A DNA stretch of 64,000 nt from Salvator merianae (taxonomy: Eukaryota > Chordata > Lepidosauria > Squamata > Teiidae): the NCBI GenBank assembly GCA_003586115.2, contig QVOM02000091.1, forward strand, positions 48,147 through 112,146, given 5' to 3'. The notes beneath the pieces were generated by a model that worked only from the letters and a program-made list of their open reading frames with translations, searched no databases and had not been told where the DNA came from. Position numbers and translations under genes: made by a program. This document shows positions 33,039 to 45,198 of this stretch, piece after piece (positions within the stretch are counted from its first letter, which is position 1; each line of letters begins with the position of its first letter).

Positions 33039-36000
33039 CTGCAGGATAGAAAGAAACAACAATAGAAGAGGAAACTGGAAATCAGATTGCCTTAGCGAGC
33101 AAATCTGCTTCAGACAGAATGTGATACATGCTTCACTAGAAGGGGGAGGTATAACTACTGCCATGTTGCAAATATCCCTTTTTGGGGGGCAAGGTGCTAG
33201 AGCAGGTGCTGGCTACTCAGCTGTAGGAATGTCCAGGGGGACACCCCCTTCTTAAGAAAGCCTCACTGGATCCAGAGACATTGAATAACTACTGCCCTGT
33301 TGCTAATATCCTCTTTTGGGACAAGGTGCTACAGAGGGTGCTGGCTATCCAGCTGCAGGCATGCTTGGAGGAAGCAGATTATCTAGACCCATTTCAGGCA
33401 GGATATGCATGGAGACAGCCTTGGTCACCATGATGTTTACTGGGAGAGACATGGGAGCAATGTGACCTTGTTGGTTCTCCTCGATCTCCCATTGGCTTTT
33501 GATACCATTGATCATGGTATTTATTGGAGCAACTTCAGGAATTCAAATTGGGAGGTGCTCTTTTACAGTGGTTCTCTTCTTAGTTTCAAGGTAGGCTCCA
33601 GAAAGTAGCAGTGGAGAGCTTTTGTTCAGCCCCTTAAGAACTCTTATGTGTGAGAGTTCCCCTATATTGTTCAACATCTGTATAAAGTTATTGGGAGAGG
33701 TCATCAGTGGATTTGCAGTGGCTCCCATCAGTATGCTGATGTCACCCAGCTCTATCTTTACTTTCTGTCTGAGTCAGAGGAAGAAGGTGAGGTGCTTGAT
33801 CGCTACCTGGAGGCAGTAGTGGGCTGTATATGGAGGAATGAATTGAAATTTAATCCAGACAAGACAGAGATATACTGTGTCATGGGATCCCAAGTCCAGG
33901 AAGTTGGGGTCCATCCTATTCTGGATGGGGCTGCTTTACCCCAGAAAGAGAGGTGCATGATCTGGGGGTCCTGCTGGATTCATTGCTGTCACTTGAGGCT
34001 CAGGTGACAGCGATAGCCAGGAGTGCTTACTACCATCTCACACATTTCTCATATCACTTATTTCGGAAGGCTCACCTTTGTTTAAAGCTTGCTTTGAAGA
34101 ATCTGTCACGAGGAGGGAAAGGGTAAGAAATTCAAAGTCAGATCATCAAGAAAACAGCTATTTTGGAAAGACTTTGCACAGTATTAAATGATCTTATATT
34201 GAACACATACTGCATGGATACAAATTGAATGAAGTTTGTTACCTGAAAGGTTGGAGGTGGGAATGTTTGAATACAGTAGAATTATCTAGTTAGTAAGTAA
34301 AAGCTCTGCTTATAATTTAGATGATTCATTCAACAATAATAACTAAGTCAACAGAGAGGGGAGAGCTCTAATCAGACTACTTAATATGAAACATAGTGTT
34401 ATGGAGCTAGAAACCTGATTTCCAGTTAGCAGATTCAAGCAGATTCAAGTTGCCACCAGATGCCTCTCCAACAAGGAGTATTTCTGTGAAAGCCTGCTGT
34501 TTTCTTGAATTCCTCTCAGAAACCTTGTCCACAAATCAGCAGAATAAATCAGCTTGATTTTCAGTCTTTCTCCCCTTTTCAGTTACGTTCTTTTTCCTCT
34601 CTCCTCCTTCTTCCAACATGCTTCACAGGGATTGGCTGAATGCCTGCACATCCTGCCAGCCAAAAGCATCCCTACAGCATTACCCACTTCCTTCCTTTTT
34701 CAAATGAAGCATCTTTCCAGGAAGGATCATCTACTCCTCCCACCCTCCCTCTCTCTTCCTTCCTCCCTTCTCTCCCTCCTTTTCCCTCCTTCCTCCCTCC
34801 CTCTCCCTCCATCCCTTCTTCTCCCGCTCCCTTCCTCCGTTCATTTCCTTCCCTCCCCCTCCCCAGTCATTCCAAAGGCATATTATATTGGAATATCATT
34901 ACATTGGCTTGAGTTTTCAAACCAGAGATCCATGCTGGCTTTGATGCTCGTGCTCTGGAGATTCCTTCCTGTTCTTACTCCTCCACTGTGCCCCTAATGT
35001 AGTCACATCCATCCTCAGAAGGATGCCTAGTATTGGCACAATGTTGTAGAGGTGCCCTCAGAGCTGTTGATCTCTTCCTCACATCCCTGTGATGAATATA
35101 GGGAAACACTGCTGGTGACAGGAGGACCTTCTGGTCACCTCTCTGTCACCCCATTTATCCTAAGTGCATGTAGCCTTAGTTGCCACTGTAAAACTCATGG
35201 GGCCTGTACTCTTTAGACTAGCTAACTAAGTGTTGCAGAATATTTGGAGAGGGAAGTCCTAATCTTAATCACCAGCTACATAAAGAGAAGAAAAGCATGC
35301 TCCTGGCTTTCCAAGTAAGAAAGGAAGTACAAATGTGATCTCAGCAAGACGTTACGTAGGAGGTAAAAGTTAAGTGTCACAGTGCAGAGAAAAGGTAGGA
35401 AATGCGGTGGTCCTACCAAACTGTCCCTATCTCAAATGTCTCTATTGGTTATTTGGAATTTTCCTGGTGGTGCCGCTGGAACATCATCAATTCAAACACA
35501 ATTTCTCAGCCAAAATCTTTCTTTTCTTCCAAACCCACAAAATTACCTGGGTCCAGAATTTGCTTTACAGACTCTATTATATAGAAGAAAAGATAACAAA
35601 ATTAGTGGGACCATAATATATGCAGCAGTGAATTGTTACATTAACAAAAAAGAGAGTTTATTTATCTTTTAAATCAATGATACATAGAGCTTGTAATTTC
35701 TCTTAGTTAGTCCCTCCCTCCCAATTACCAATCCACACCAGGCCTCAGTACCATCTTAGGGTGTGTTCAGACAACCTATTTTAGTCACCTTCCAAGCACA
35801 TCTAAGCTGGGGAGTGCATCAGGAAATTGGAAAAGAGGGGAGGGGAGAGATCTGACGTTTGCTTTCCAGACAGAAAAATCCTGGCAGTTAAGGACTTGGA
35901 AACTGCTTCAGCAGAGAGGTTGGGAGTAGCCAATCAGTGAGCAGCACCCTTTGCAGGCTGTGACATTAGATCGCTGAATTGCCTCATCAGGTGAGTGTAT

Positions 36001-39000
36001 GTGGAAAGCTTTTTTCCTGTGCGCCCAGGAATTATTCACTCCTTTTATGCAGGCAATTTTAAAAATCGGAGTCTGAACACACCCTTAGAGAAGAAGACAC
36101 AGTCTACTTTTTTGTGACCTATATTAAATTATTTGTATGTTTGTATGTTTAATATGTTTAACGTGGAATAAAAATACAAATAAATCTAGAATTTGCATTA
36201 AGGATAAAATGGAATCAAAATATGAAAATGAGGTGCCCTGCATTTGGATAAGTGCACTTAGAAAAAATTTGCTAAGCAAAGCAAGACAGTATATATCCAT
36301 TAATTTCTACTGAAAATTGTATTTCGCTGATGGAACACAATACAGAAAGAGGTGGGGATGAATCCGAAATACAGTTCTCTTCCCAATGAACAAGACACCT
36401 GAATTGAGAAGCACCTCTTTTTCCTCAGAAATGGGAGTTATATTTATGTCATTTTTCTGGCTCTCATGACAATTTTCTTTTGAAGAAGAGCAGCTTTTCT
36501 TATCTTAAAAAGAGCAACCACATCCAGCTGCACTCAATATTCCTGAAGTGTTCAAGGAAAGAAAATGGGTTGTATGACTTGAGGAATGCTCACATTCACA
36601 GTTGTTAGCCTGCCTCAAGCTCTCCTTTCTCTTCCCAGCACACACATTATAAATTCTGCCTTAACTCGTTCTAAACAGCCCCGCCCACTTTCTCCACCTA
36701 ACAGCCATGCAGTGTGATTGGTCATCACTTTGTGACAGTTAGGCCGCAGTCATGCCACAACAAGATAATCCATCTTACAACAGACAGGGGAATAAGACTG
36801 CTTTTCACCGGTTCACATGTACCTTATGGGAGCTGGTCAGCTCAGGTGGCCCTCTCCAGTTCTGAGCCCCAGAGCCCACAGGCTGCCCTCCATGGGGGCA
36901 GAGGCCACAGAGGCAAGATTGCTCATCCCATATGGGCCAGGATCAAGGGGCAGAGCAGGGAGGAAGCAAAAGACACATGCCCCTCCCAGGTTTGCCCTAC
37001 CCCAAGCTGCTGTGTCAAAGCTTTGTGGGTCCCATGTTGGAGACAGCACTGTTGGAGATGGTGGGCAAATGCCCACCAGCAGACTTCTTTCCCCACAGCA
37101 CTTTGCCTCGATCCATTTCTTGCAGCTGAAATTGACCCAATGCCGGGATAATCCAAATACAGGATAGTCCCAATCAGGGAGGGAATGTCTGCAGAAGATT
37201 CAGAAAAGGAAAAATTACCTTTAAATGCCTCCATTGCATTTTCTAAAGCAGAATGTTTCCGGAAGATGCTTTCGAGTCTCTCTTTTAAGCTAGGAGACAG
37301 GTCTGCAGTTTGTGTTATCAAATCATTCCTGAAAGAGAAAACAGTCACATTTAAAGAACAGTAATAACATCTCATTCTCCTGTGAGCCTGTAAACATTTC
37401 AGCGTGAGCAGCATTCAGATCTGGACAGGTCTCTTTGGCCATTTGAAACCCCTGAGATTTCTACAGCATACATGTTTCCCTCCTGGCCCAGTCACCTGCA
37501 GTACTAAGAGAGGAAAAACATACTATTCTATGGATCAAGAATGGGAAACTTACAGCTCCTGATAGCATGGTTCAGTGGCTAGATTGGTGCACCACCACAT
37601 GGGAGACCGGGGTTCAATTCCCTGTTTGGTCATGGAGACTCACTGGGCCAATCACTGTCTCTCAACCCAATCTACATGACAGGGTTACTGTACGGATGAA
37701 ATGGAGCAATGAAGCTCTTGAGCTCTTTGGGAAGCAGGCAGGATGTAAATGCAAGGATAAACAAGCAACAAAAATGATGGGCTATTAGTCCCATTGTTTT
37801 TTACTACCAGGTGAGTCTGGAGTTACAGAAGAAAATAAGAAGAGCCCTGCTGGATCAGGCCACAGTCCAACATTCTGTCTCACACAGTGGCCCACCAATT
37901 GCTTTTCGGCTTCTCAAACAGAAGACAAAGGCAAAAACTTCACCTGCTCTCGACTCCCTGCAAATGGCCTTTAGAGACATCCCACTTGTCTCTCCAACCA
38001 GGATGCGCTACCTAGGCATCTTTTATAGTAGCCATTGATACACCTGACCTCCATGAATCTGTCCAATCCCTTCTTAAAGCTATCCAGACTGATGGCTGAC
38101 ACCACCTCATCCGGTAATAAATTCCATAGACCATGGACCCTCTGTGTGAAAAATACTTCCCCTTGTCGGTCCTAACTCTCCTGTACATCAGCTTCATAGT
38201 GTGCTCCCTGGTGCTAGTGTTGTGCAATAGAGAAAAGAATTCTTCTCTATTTACCTTTTCCATACCATGTATGATATTATAAACTTCAATCAGAAAAGGA
38301 AAGAGAGAAGAGAAAGTGAATGAGGTTGATAGGAATTGGAATCTGACAATATCTCTATTACCACAGAGCCCAAGCATTTCTATAACAAAATTGATTAGGT
38401 TAGAAACTTATAAATAAAACCTTCATAAAGCTTTAATTTTTTAAAAAAAATTAAACTCTACTTGAAATCTGAGAAATATCGGCTGTGTCTCCACAGGCTA
38501 TTCAGATCACACTAGAAGGGCATTTAAGTCTGCCACCCACTAACTTGAGGGTGCATGTAAGAGCTTCAATACCCCTAAAAGCTCTATAGAGGGGTTTCAG
38601 TACCTCTCAAAGATGGCAGTGGAGCTACCAAGCTACCCTCTGAGGTTGACTAAGGCCTCAAAGGCAACTTGGTCTGGCAGAGGGGCTGGTGCAGTGCAGA
38701 CACACCCATAAAGAGTTGTGCTGTATCTCTATTTCTTGGCTAAGCCCCTTCTGATAGGCTCCCAGGGCAGCCAGTCTTGACTTCCCCCTATTGACATCTG
38801 GGGGGAGTTGCTAGTATCCTCAGGGGCTCTAAAGCTCAGTGCAGAAGTGGTGTTTCCCATGCCACTACTTCATGCATCAATGGGCCTCCTTGCCACAGCA
38901 GAACAAGCTGTGTCTGACGCGAGAGGCCGCTGCTTCTGGGAGGCAACACAGGGAGACTGTGCACATGCACAGACAATCCTTTTAAGGAGGCTCACCCATT

Positions 39001-42000
39001 GCCAATGGATCCAGGAGGCACCTTAGCTGAACTTGCTCAGGTTGAGGTCAATCTGCTATGGCAGAAGCACCTCCTTCTTCTACAGGAAATACATTTCTCA
39101 TCATTTTTCATGCTGGCCTCCAGAAGAAAATGATTTCTAACAGTTGATTGTACTCATATAGACATCAACACTTTATTTTGCATAAATCTGCTTTCTCAAA
39201 GAGGTCCATGGTGTTCTACAGCTGGTGAAGAAGAAAGGGAAATGAGAAAGTAGGAAAAATAGGATTTCTAGTATCACATCTAATCTCAAACAAAACTGTG
39301 GCCCAATATGGGGCTGAAGGAAACACTGTAGGTTTTCTTTTTTGTTGTTGTTCCCTTGAAAGGACAGTGAGAGGAGAATGGACAGAGGGGTAGATAAAAA
39401 ATCACATACTTGCTCAAGAGAATCCTGGTCTTCTGAAAGAGAAAACAGAGAGAATTTTGCTCAGCTAAATACTGCAGAATACAACCAGATTTATTTTGGT
39501 CTTGTCAGGTATTTAATTTAATTTAATTTAATTTAATTTATTAGATTTGTATGCCGCCCCTCTCCGTGGACTCGTCCCTTATTTGTCCCTTATCTGTGCA
39601 AAACTGTCAGTTTGCCCACTGTGCTGCCATCTTCCAAGTTATTGAGACCAGGCCATGCTTGCTTGCAAATTTCATTGTCTCTTGCTTTTACCTTGTGTAG
39701 AGATAAGAATATGGCGGATAGAAATTAATTGGAATTAATTGGGTTTGTTTCTGTTTCAAGGTGAGCTAACTTGGGGAGTGAACAAGAATGTTTATGTACT
39801 GAAGTTTGGGTGATATTGAATCGGTAAGAGTATAAGGGATATATGATTGCTGGTGCTCATTTCTGCGTGATCTTTTATCAATAAATGCTGACAAGCTGCC
39901 TCAGAAGCAACACTCTGTGTTCCTGTATTTGGGCCTGTATGTGGTGGTCCTGACAGGATAAAAGGTCACCAGAAGCCAGGGATACAGCCACAGAATACTA
40001 TACGGCTGTAACCTCTCCCAGATCTCAGGAAGTTACACTGGTGACTGGCAGACCAACAGGACTATGTTCATTATTGGTCCCAGGCCCAGGCTGTACAACT
40101 TACAGAAGAGAACACAGCATTGAAAACTGGCTACTACATTAGTGCCAAAGCCACACCCGAGGAACCTGCGCGCCATCTTGCTGGGTGTGAGCATGATCTG
40201 AGGAGTGGGACAATGGTACGAGAGCTGCAGCCTGATGGTGGGTCCTTGGTCAAGGAGGTACACATGAGCTACCACCTGGGCCCAGAATTTGGTTACCAGA
40301 CTGACCTGTGTCAATTTGAGAGTACCAGGGCAAGTGGGTTTGTCCGCCTGCAGAGTGGAAACAACAAAGACCAATCCCAGAATCCAGTCTTTGTTCTTAG
40401 AAACTTACAAAAGGGACAGGATCAGACACAGCTTCCAGCCAGCTGTCCCTTACATAACTGCCACCAAATAGTTGGAGAAACAGGACATAGAGGCAGCAAA
40501 GCCACCACATGAGTCCTGAGAAGAGACTGATTCCATCAAGTCCCGTCCCTTCAACTGTCACGAACTGGCAGCCATTCCATCTGGCTGCAGTAGCTACACA
40601 GAGGGGAAGCAACAAGGCCGCTCCATCAGCCCTGCAAAGAGACTGATTCCATCAATATCCTCCCCCTCAACTGCCACCAGCGGGCAACCATCCCAGGGTC
40701 CTGCTATTAAGCTCCTCCTGGTTCCTTCCCCATTCCCTTTTCCTCCTGTGTCATGTCTTTTCCAGACTGTAGCCCTGAGATCAGAGATTTGTCAACGTTT
40801 ACACATTGAGAGCCATCCTGAGCATCCTTTTAGGCTAAAGGACTGCATAGAAATTAACTAACTAAATCAAGTTTTGCTTTTCTCGTGGTTAGCAACATAT
40901 GACTCCTTTGCATATTGTGACCTCTTTTTTTAATGACACAGTTTTGTTTTGATTTGATTTTACACAGCTGTCAAAGTGTGATTTCACTTGTTTAACCCAA
41001 TCTCTGTCATGTGATTTGGTTTCTGAGGCATCACTGACTTAACACTGCTAGCCTGGGCTTCCCCTCCACAGTATATAGATGATACAGTGGCGGACTGGGT
41101 CTTCCGTCTGCAGTGACATTGTCTTCTTGATAGCGTGGGGCCTCCCCTTGACTTTCATTGGTGGACTGGCATCTGTTGTTCCCCTAAGCCAGTTTCCAAT
41201 AAGTGGCAACTACTCATGTCACACAGTTTTGTACTTTACATAATGCTTTGTGGGAACCAAAGCCATAGCTGCTTTACTAGATGGTTATTTCAGCAGAGCA
41301 CTTCTCAAGAAATTAAGAAGTGTACTCAATAGCCGTGAGTGAAAAAACATGGCTTTTTACAGCTAATATCCAATGTGGACACAGGTCTGGAAGACATTTG
41401 TGAACTCTCACCTCAAGATATTCACTTGGTGGATGTGGGCAGATATCCTCTATCTTTGTGATCAGCCGACTGAGTCGAGAAATTTCCTCAGAGAGTATAA
41501 CAAAGTTCTTGTGTTCCTCCCTCTTAATCTCTCGCTGTAGATCTTCCAGATAATCTTGCCAGGAGAAATCTTTTTCTTCAAGAAATTTATTCAGACTTAG
41601 AAAGGCATATGTGAGTCTGTCCTCCTCTATATTCAACTTCGCCTGGGAAGAAATGGTACAAAAATTAGAGGAGCAGCAGAGGTGGAATATGAGATTCCAC
41701 CAGCTAGAAGTCTTGTACTGCAGTCCAGTAGCAACTAGTGCCAACCATATAGTTTTGAGGATATAGTGAAGGAAGCAGTTTATACTTTCTTTGCAGCCTT
41801 TGCTGCTTACGGCTGTGTCCCCATTTCCGGGTGAAAGAGACTCCACCTGTCCCCCCTCCACTTCCTGTTTGTGAGGAATTACAGTAAGCACCTACACAAT
41901 ATGATTTGATTCTTTCTTCCTTAATTTTCTTTTCATCCAAAAGTGTTTGCTGCTGCTGCTTCAGGCTCTCCACAGATGCCTTAATTTTTTCCTGTAGAAA

Positions 42001-44903
42001 AAGAGACACCTTTGATTCTCTGATGGCCATGCCTAATCCACTAGTGGCAAACTAGCAGATTATAAGGAAGGGCTGTGCATTGAACTATGTGGATAACCAC
42101 ATTCTTTCTCTGGCTTCATTCACACGCAGTAAAACAAAAAAAAAGTGGCTCAAAAGCGGGTTAGGGATGGTAGCATGTGGCAGCTAGTGTTCCCATCTCA
42201 CCTCTATTCCACATTAAAAGTAATAGTATGCACATTGAAAGAACATTATCTGGTCTTTGTTGTGGATTAGAGGTGGGATGGGAAGACTAACATATAGCAG
42301 CTTCTACCTCTAAGCCATTTCTGAGCTGTGATCAGACAGGGCTTTTTAAAATCATCATGCATCCCTCCGCCAGAGGCACAAAAGAAATTCCTTCCAAACA
42401 GTTGTCCCGAATATAAGGCTAGATAAGGCCCAAACTTACCTTACACTGCCACCTATCTTCTCACCCAAGTCAGGCAACGTAATCTGATTGGCCACTGATT
42501 GGCCACTGTCCCAATTTACTTTTTACCGGGAGGGCTTGCGTGGCACGGCTGCAGCCACCTCCCACCACCACCCAATGTCCTGGAGAAAAGGCCCTTGGGA
42601 ATTATCGCCTGTTGGCTAAGCAGTGTGGTCCCCTGCACTGTCTGTGCACTTTTTGGTAGGCACAAGTCTGGGTATTTTGCCAATGCGAAATACCTGGAAA
42701 TGTGCCATTATGACCAAACATGTGTGGGCGCCTTTTTTTGCCCCCATGCATGCGCAGTGCACACATTCATCTGGGTATCAGAATACTCGGATGTGCATGA
42801 TACCACCACCACATATTAGTGCCTGTCTTTTTCAGTGGCCAGAACAACGATGGTAGCTCTGTCTACAAGAGAAGTGATAGGGCTATTTCAGGAAAAGTCT
42901 CCATCAGAGTCGGGGCTACCCAAAATAGGATACATATGATACATGTGGCAATCCCATCATAGTGGAGTCAAAATGGAGCTATATATCCCCTGCCTGGACA
43001 GGGCCTTAGTTGCTCATAGGACTAAATGGGATAAGAGACAATAACCTAACTTCAGCTTAGGGTGCCTCCAGACACAGGTTAAATCCTGTGATTCTCCCAG
43101 AACTATATTGGGAATGCCACACATATCAATGGCACATATATCCATGGCATTCCCAATACAGTCCTGGATTAGTAGATCAATCCAATATATCGAAATTATG
43201 GGAAATCTGGCAACAACGCAGGGTTTCCTATCATATTGATTGGTTACCTCTGTCTGCCGGCTCCTAGCATTCCATTCCTGTTCCAAATACCTGGATGCTA
43301 GCAAAGCATGGGAAAAAACAAAGGGAAGCGGGCTAGTGCTTTGCTAGCATCCAAGTATTAGGAACAGGAATGCTAGAAACCAGCAGATGGAGTTAAGACC
43401 CTGGGATTGCCTCTTGCCTTCTGGAGGCACCCATAGCAACAATCAGCTTAAGCATTCAGTTTGATCTGCTTTTGAAACTGATTCTTACCAATGATTTGGT
43501 AATACCTTTGCTCCCCCTCAGCTCTCTAGATTCCATTTTACTAAACTAGCCAATGTCCATTTCAGATTACATTAGCATTCTGTTGTTGCATTTATTCCGT
43601 GCATGTTTTTACCCTTGTTTTTAATGGCAAATTCCTTTGAGATTATTTAAAATGAAGAGCATTATCTATATGTCTTAAATAAATAATAAATAGTGCTATT
43701 ATATAGTCCAAAATTGCCATCTACCCCAAGACCTTAAATACACAAATAAATATATAAAGACGCACTTATTTTCCCTGGTCTTTGGCTGAGGAACCAGCTT
43801 CCCCTCCCCACTTTCAAGCACAGTTATTGTTTTTAATGGGTTTATTTTATATTTTGTTCTTACAAATACCTTCATGTATAGGGTGGGATAAAAATGCAAA
43901 TAAATAAATAAATAAATCTGATCAGGACCATTGGCCAGTTCTTTTGCAACTGAAGTGGGAGACTTCAGAAGGCTTGAGGGAAACCAAAATCTAAAGAAAT
44001 GTACAATAAGTAGGGAGCATTGCAGCTTTTATTTTATTTATTTATATTTATATTTCTCTCCTGTCCTATGACCAGAGATCTCAGGGTGGGTTACATCAAA
44101 GCCAATATTAAAACCCAATTTAAAACAAATACACGAAAACAACAAATAACAGGGGTTGAAAGAAGAGGGAAAACAGTTTCTTCACTCAAAGGCTAGGTTA
44201 AAGAGATGCATCTTCACCAGACATCTGATTGTGTAAGTGCCTAATGCACCTCAGAGGGGAGGCTATTCCATACTTCAGAGGCTATCACCAAGAAGGTCCT
44301 CTCATGTCCCCATCCCAAGAGATCCTAATCTCTTTTAAATGGCAGTCATCTCTGCTTTCAGACCATAGAGTACTGGGGGCAGGAAATAGAAGTCCTATGT
44401 GTTCCCTCCAGGCCACCTGGTTGCAAACATTTTTTAAATAAAATACTGTAAAGCAAAGCTATTTCCCCACCCCCAACCATTGTTTTAACCTGGTACTCCT
44501 TGGCAGCTTCACCTATAGGAATCACGAGGTGACTACGGTGCTCCTTGCCCTTGTCACAGACCGTGCAGATGGGGACTTCCTCATCTTTGCAGAAGAGTTT
44601 CAGGGGCTCCTGATGCTTATCACACAGCCCGGCCTTCCCTTCCACTATTTTTGCCTCCTGAAGTTCCTTGACAAGCTCTACGACATTCGCCAACTGCCGG
44701 TTTGGCTTGACACTCCTTCTGTAAAAATGCTGTCTGCACTGAGGGCAGGTCGCACGTATGGCCAACTCCTCCCAATACCTGGCAATGCAGGCCTCACAGA
44801 AATTGTGCCCACAGGGCAGGGTCACTGGGTTGTTGAAATATTCCAGACAGATGGGGCAGGTTGCTTCTTCTGTGAGTCTTGTCACAGGCCCTCCTGCGGC
44901 CAT
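32389..44903 (-). CDS. Gene B: complete TRIM family E3 ubiquitin ligase with enlarged SPRY loop, 7 coding exons
   Basis: On the minus strand, exons join as 44903-44490, 41991-41896, 41642-41412, 39432-39410, 37328-37219, 34102-34076 and 33038-32389: 1551 nt, 516 aa plus TAA. All introns are GT-AG and phases match throughout. The RING is C16, C19, C31, H33, C36, C39, C53 and C56, in the same positions as gene A. B-box 2 is C94, H97, C105, E108, C113, C116, H122 and H125. Coiled coil fills about 139-285; PRY-SPRY runs 301-516. Family role: RING E3 ubiquitin ligase, cytosolic, target binding by PRY-SPRY. Oddities: the exon 1 donor is weak (CAG then GTTAAA); exon 5 is 110 rather than 116 bp; the SPRY has about 20 extra residues between WEVMVE and WAVGVA; the C-terminus runs about 20 residues past the LKC where A and C stop. 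It is tail to tail with gene A and in tandem with gene C. TRIM27/TRIM39-like; orthologue not resolved. Confidence 0.92.
33225..34030 (+). mobile_element. L2-like LINE, opposite strand within gene B intron 6
   Basis: Plus-strand frames give KPSLDPETLNNY, LEEADYLDPFQAGYA, VLLDLPLAFDTIDHGIYW and LKFNPDKTEIYCVMGSQ: fingers, palm and thumb blocks of an L2-type reverse transcriptase with several frameshifts. About 100 bp of it (33130-33240) is repeated just before. It fills nearly all of intron 6. Confidence 0.8.
34076..34102 (-). CDS. Gene B exon 6: 27-bp micro-exon
   Basis: Acceptor CGTGACAG, donor GTGAGC. Encodes DSSKQALNK in phase 1 to phase 1. Placed by exact size, phase and splice sites. It is more diverged than the corresponding exons of A and C, and an L2-like fragment ends about 45 bp away. 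Confidence 0.85.
34736..34870. repeat. Pyrimidine-rich low-complexity tract
   Basis: Almost uninterrupted C/T (CCTCCCTCTCTCTTCC and variants) for about 130 bp in gene B intron 5. Frames through it are compositional. Confidence 0.85.
35759..36084. mobile_element. Harbinger-like MITE with TTA target duplication
   Basis: Ends GGGTGTGTTCAGAC and exact inverse GTCTGAACACACCC, flanked by TTA on both sides. 326 bp, non-coding, in gene B intron 5. The 3-bp TTA duplication is typical of PIF/Harbinger. Confidence 0.8.
37219..37328 (-). CDS. Gene B exon 5: 110 bp linker
   Basis: Acceptor TCTCTTTCAG, donor GTAATT. Enters in phase 2 and leaves in phase 1, encoding NDLITQTADLSPSLKERLES onward to the AFK ending. 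It is two codons shorter than the corresponding exons of A and C, an in-frame difference. Confidence 0.91.
37563..37790 (+). mobile_element. tRNA-derived SINE
   Basis: An A-box-like TGGTTCAGTGGCTAGA and a B-box-like GGGTTCAATTCC are spaced as in tRNA-derived heads, followed by a body with GGTTACTGTACGGATGAAAT. In gene B intron 4. Confidence 0.65.
37828..38290 (-). mobile_element. CR1 LINE 3'-end fragment (gene B intron 4)
   Basis: Plus strand AAATAAGAAGAGCCCTGC and GGATCAGGCCACAG, then CCATGAATCTGTCCAATCCC and ACTTCCCCTTGTCGGTCC, matching the 11850 copy in order. Confidence 0.82.
39410..39432 (-). CDS. Gene B exon 4: 23-bp micro-exon
   Basis: Acceptor CTTTCAG, donor GTATGT. Encodes KTRILLS plus two bases, with the same size and phase shift as in genes A and C. 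Confidence 0.91.
39503..39955. mobile_element. Possible solo LTR or LTR-like element (gene B intron 3)
   Basis: Ends TGTCAGG and CCTGACA (7-bp inverted ends, TG...CA form), 453 bp, with AATAAA at 39880-39885 in a position that fits an LTR polyadenylation signal. An ATTTA-repeat and a squamate-type GTATGCCGCCCCTCTCCG block lie inside. No target duplication, primer-binding site or second LTR was found. Confidence 0.35.
40515..40700. repeat. Two diverged direct repeats, about 120 bp apart
   Basis: AGAGACTGATTCCATCAA...CCCTTCAACTGTCACGAACT and AGAGACTGATTCCATCAA...CCCTCAACTGCCACCAG occur in tandem in gene B intron 3. Function unknown. Confidence 0.6.
41412..41642 (-). CDS. Gene B exon 3: coiled coil, 231 bp
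   Basis: Acceptor TCTTCCCAG, donor GTGAGA. 77 codons, phase 0-0, encoding AKLNIEEDRL through SEYLE. The ending corresponds to AGEFLQ in gene A and ASEFLE in gene C. Confidence 0.93.
41896..41991 (-). CDS. Gene B exon 2: coiled coil, 96 bp
   Basis: Acceptor TTCTACAG, donor GTAGGT. 32 codons, phase 0-0, starting EKIKASVESL and containing a QQQQ run. The canonical TRIM exon size supports it. Confidence 0.92.
43060..43432. mobile_element. TIR element in gene B intron 1
   Basis: Ends GGGTGCCTCCAGA and CTGGAGGCACCC, flanked by TTA and ATA. An inner inverted pair near 43270 and 43350 contains CCTGTTCCAAATACCTGGAT and its near inverse. Confidence 0.6.
43660..43905 (+). repeat. LINE 3'-tail repeat, opposite orientation to the others
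   Basis: GGGTGGGATAAAAATGCAAA followed by an AAAT run, the reverse layout of the tail at 44025, together with TTTGGCTGAGGAACCAGCTT. Confidence 0.5.
44025..44420 (-). repeat. LINE 3'-tail repeat (gene B intron 1)
   Basis: TTTATTTATATTTATATT, then CTCAGGGTGGGTTACATC, GAGGGGAGGCTATTCCATAC and ACCAAGAAGGTCC, the extended L2-like tail. It stops about 70 bp before exon 1. Confidence 0.55.
44490..44903 (-). CDS. Gene B exon 1: RING and B-box 2
   Basis: 414 nt, 138 codons, the same length as gene A exon 1. The ATG lies in GCAGCTATGG. All eight RING ligands are present; the B-box has Glu in place of Asp at the fourth ligand, which the family tolerates. The donor GTTAAA is non-consensus after GT. A possible 5'UTR acceptor (CCCATCAG) lies 12 nt upstream of the ATG. 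Confidence 0.93.
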
Positions 44904-44989
44904 AGCTGCTTCTCTCTGATGGGTAAGAATAACAGTTAGCCTTGTATCTGACTTCAAACAGAGACTTGGCAGCTGCATTCACATGGAGC

Positions 44990-45030
44990 AAAAAAAAAAA
45001 AAAAAGTTTCTCAAATAAATAAATAAATAA
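44990..45030. repeat. A run and AAAT microsatellite upstream of gene B
   Basis: A15-class homopolymer followed by (AAAT)n about 90 bp upstream of the gene B ATG, probably the tail of a retroelement. Confidence 0.6.
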
Positions 45031-45198
45031 AAGCACCTCAGAGAGGGCAGTGTGTGGCCTCATGTTCACATTCCATCTCTAATCCACCTTTCCTATTCTG
45101 GAATGTTCATGAGAGGGGGAGGGGCAGACCAGAATGTTCAAGAGAGGGGGAGGGACAGACTGGCACATGAACAATCTTACCTGTGAACAGACTTTAAG

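Noticed and set aside
34554..34997. 147-codon Ser/Leu/Pro-rich frame with signal-peptide-like start
   Set aside because: It runs through a pyrimidine tract; the composition explains the hydrophobic look. It lies antisense in gene B intron 5.
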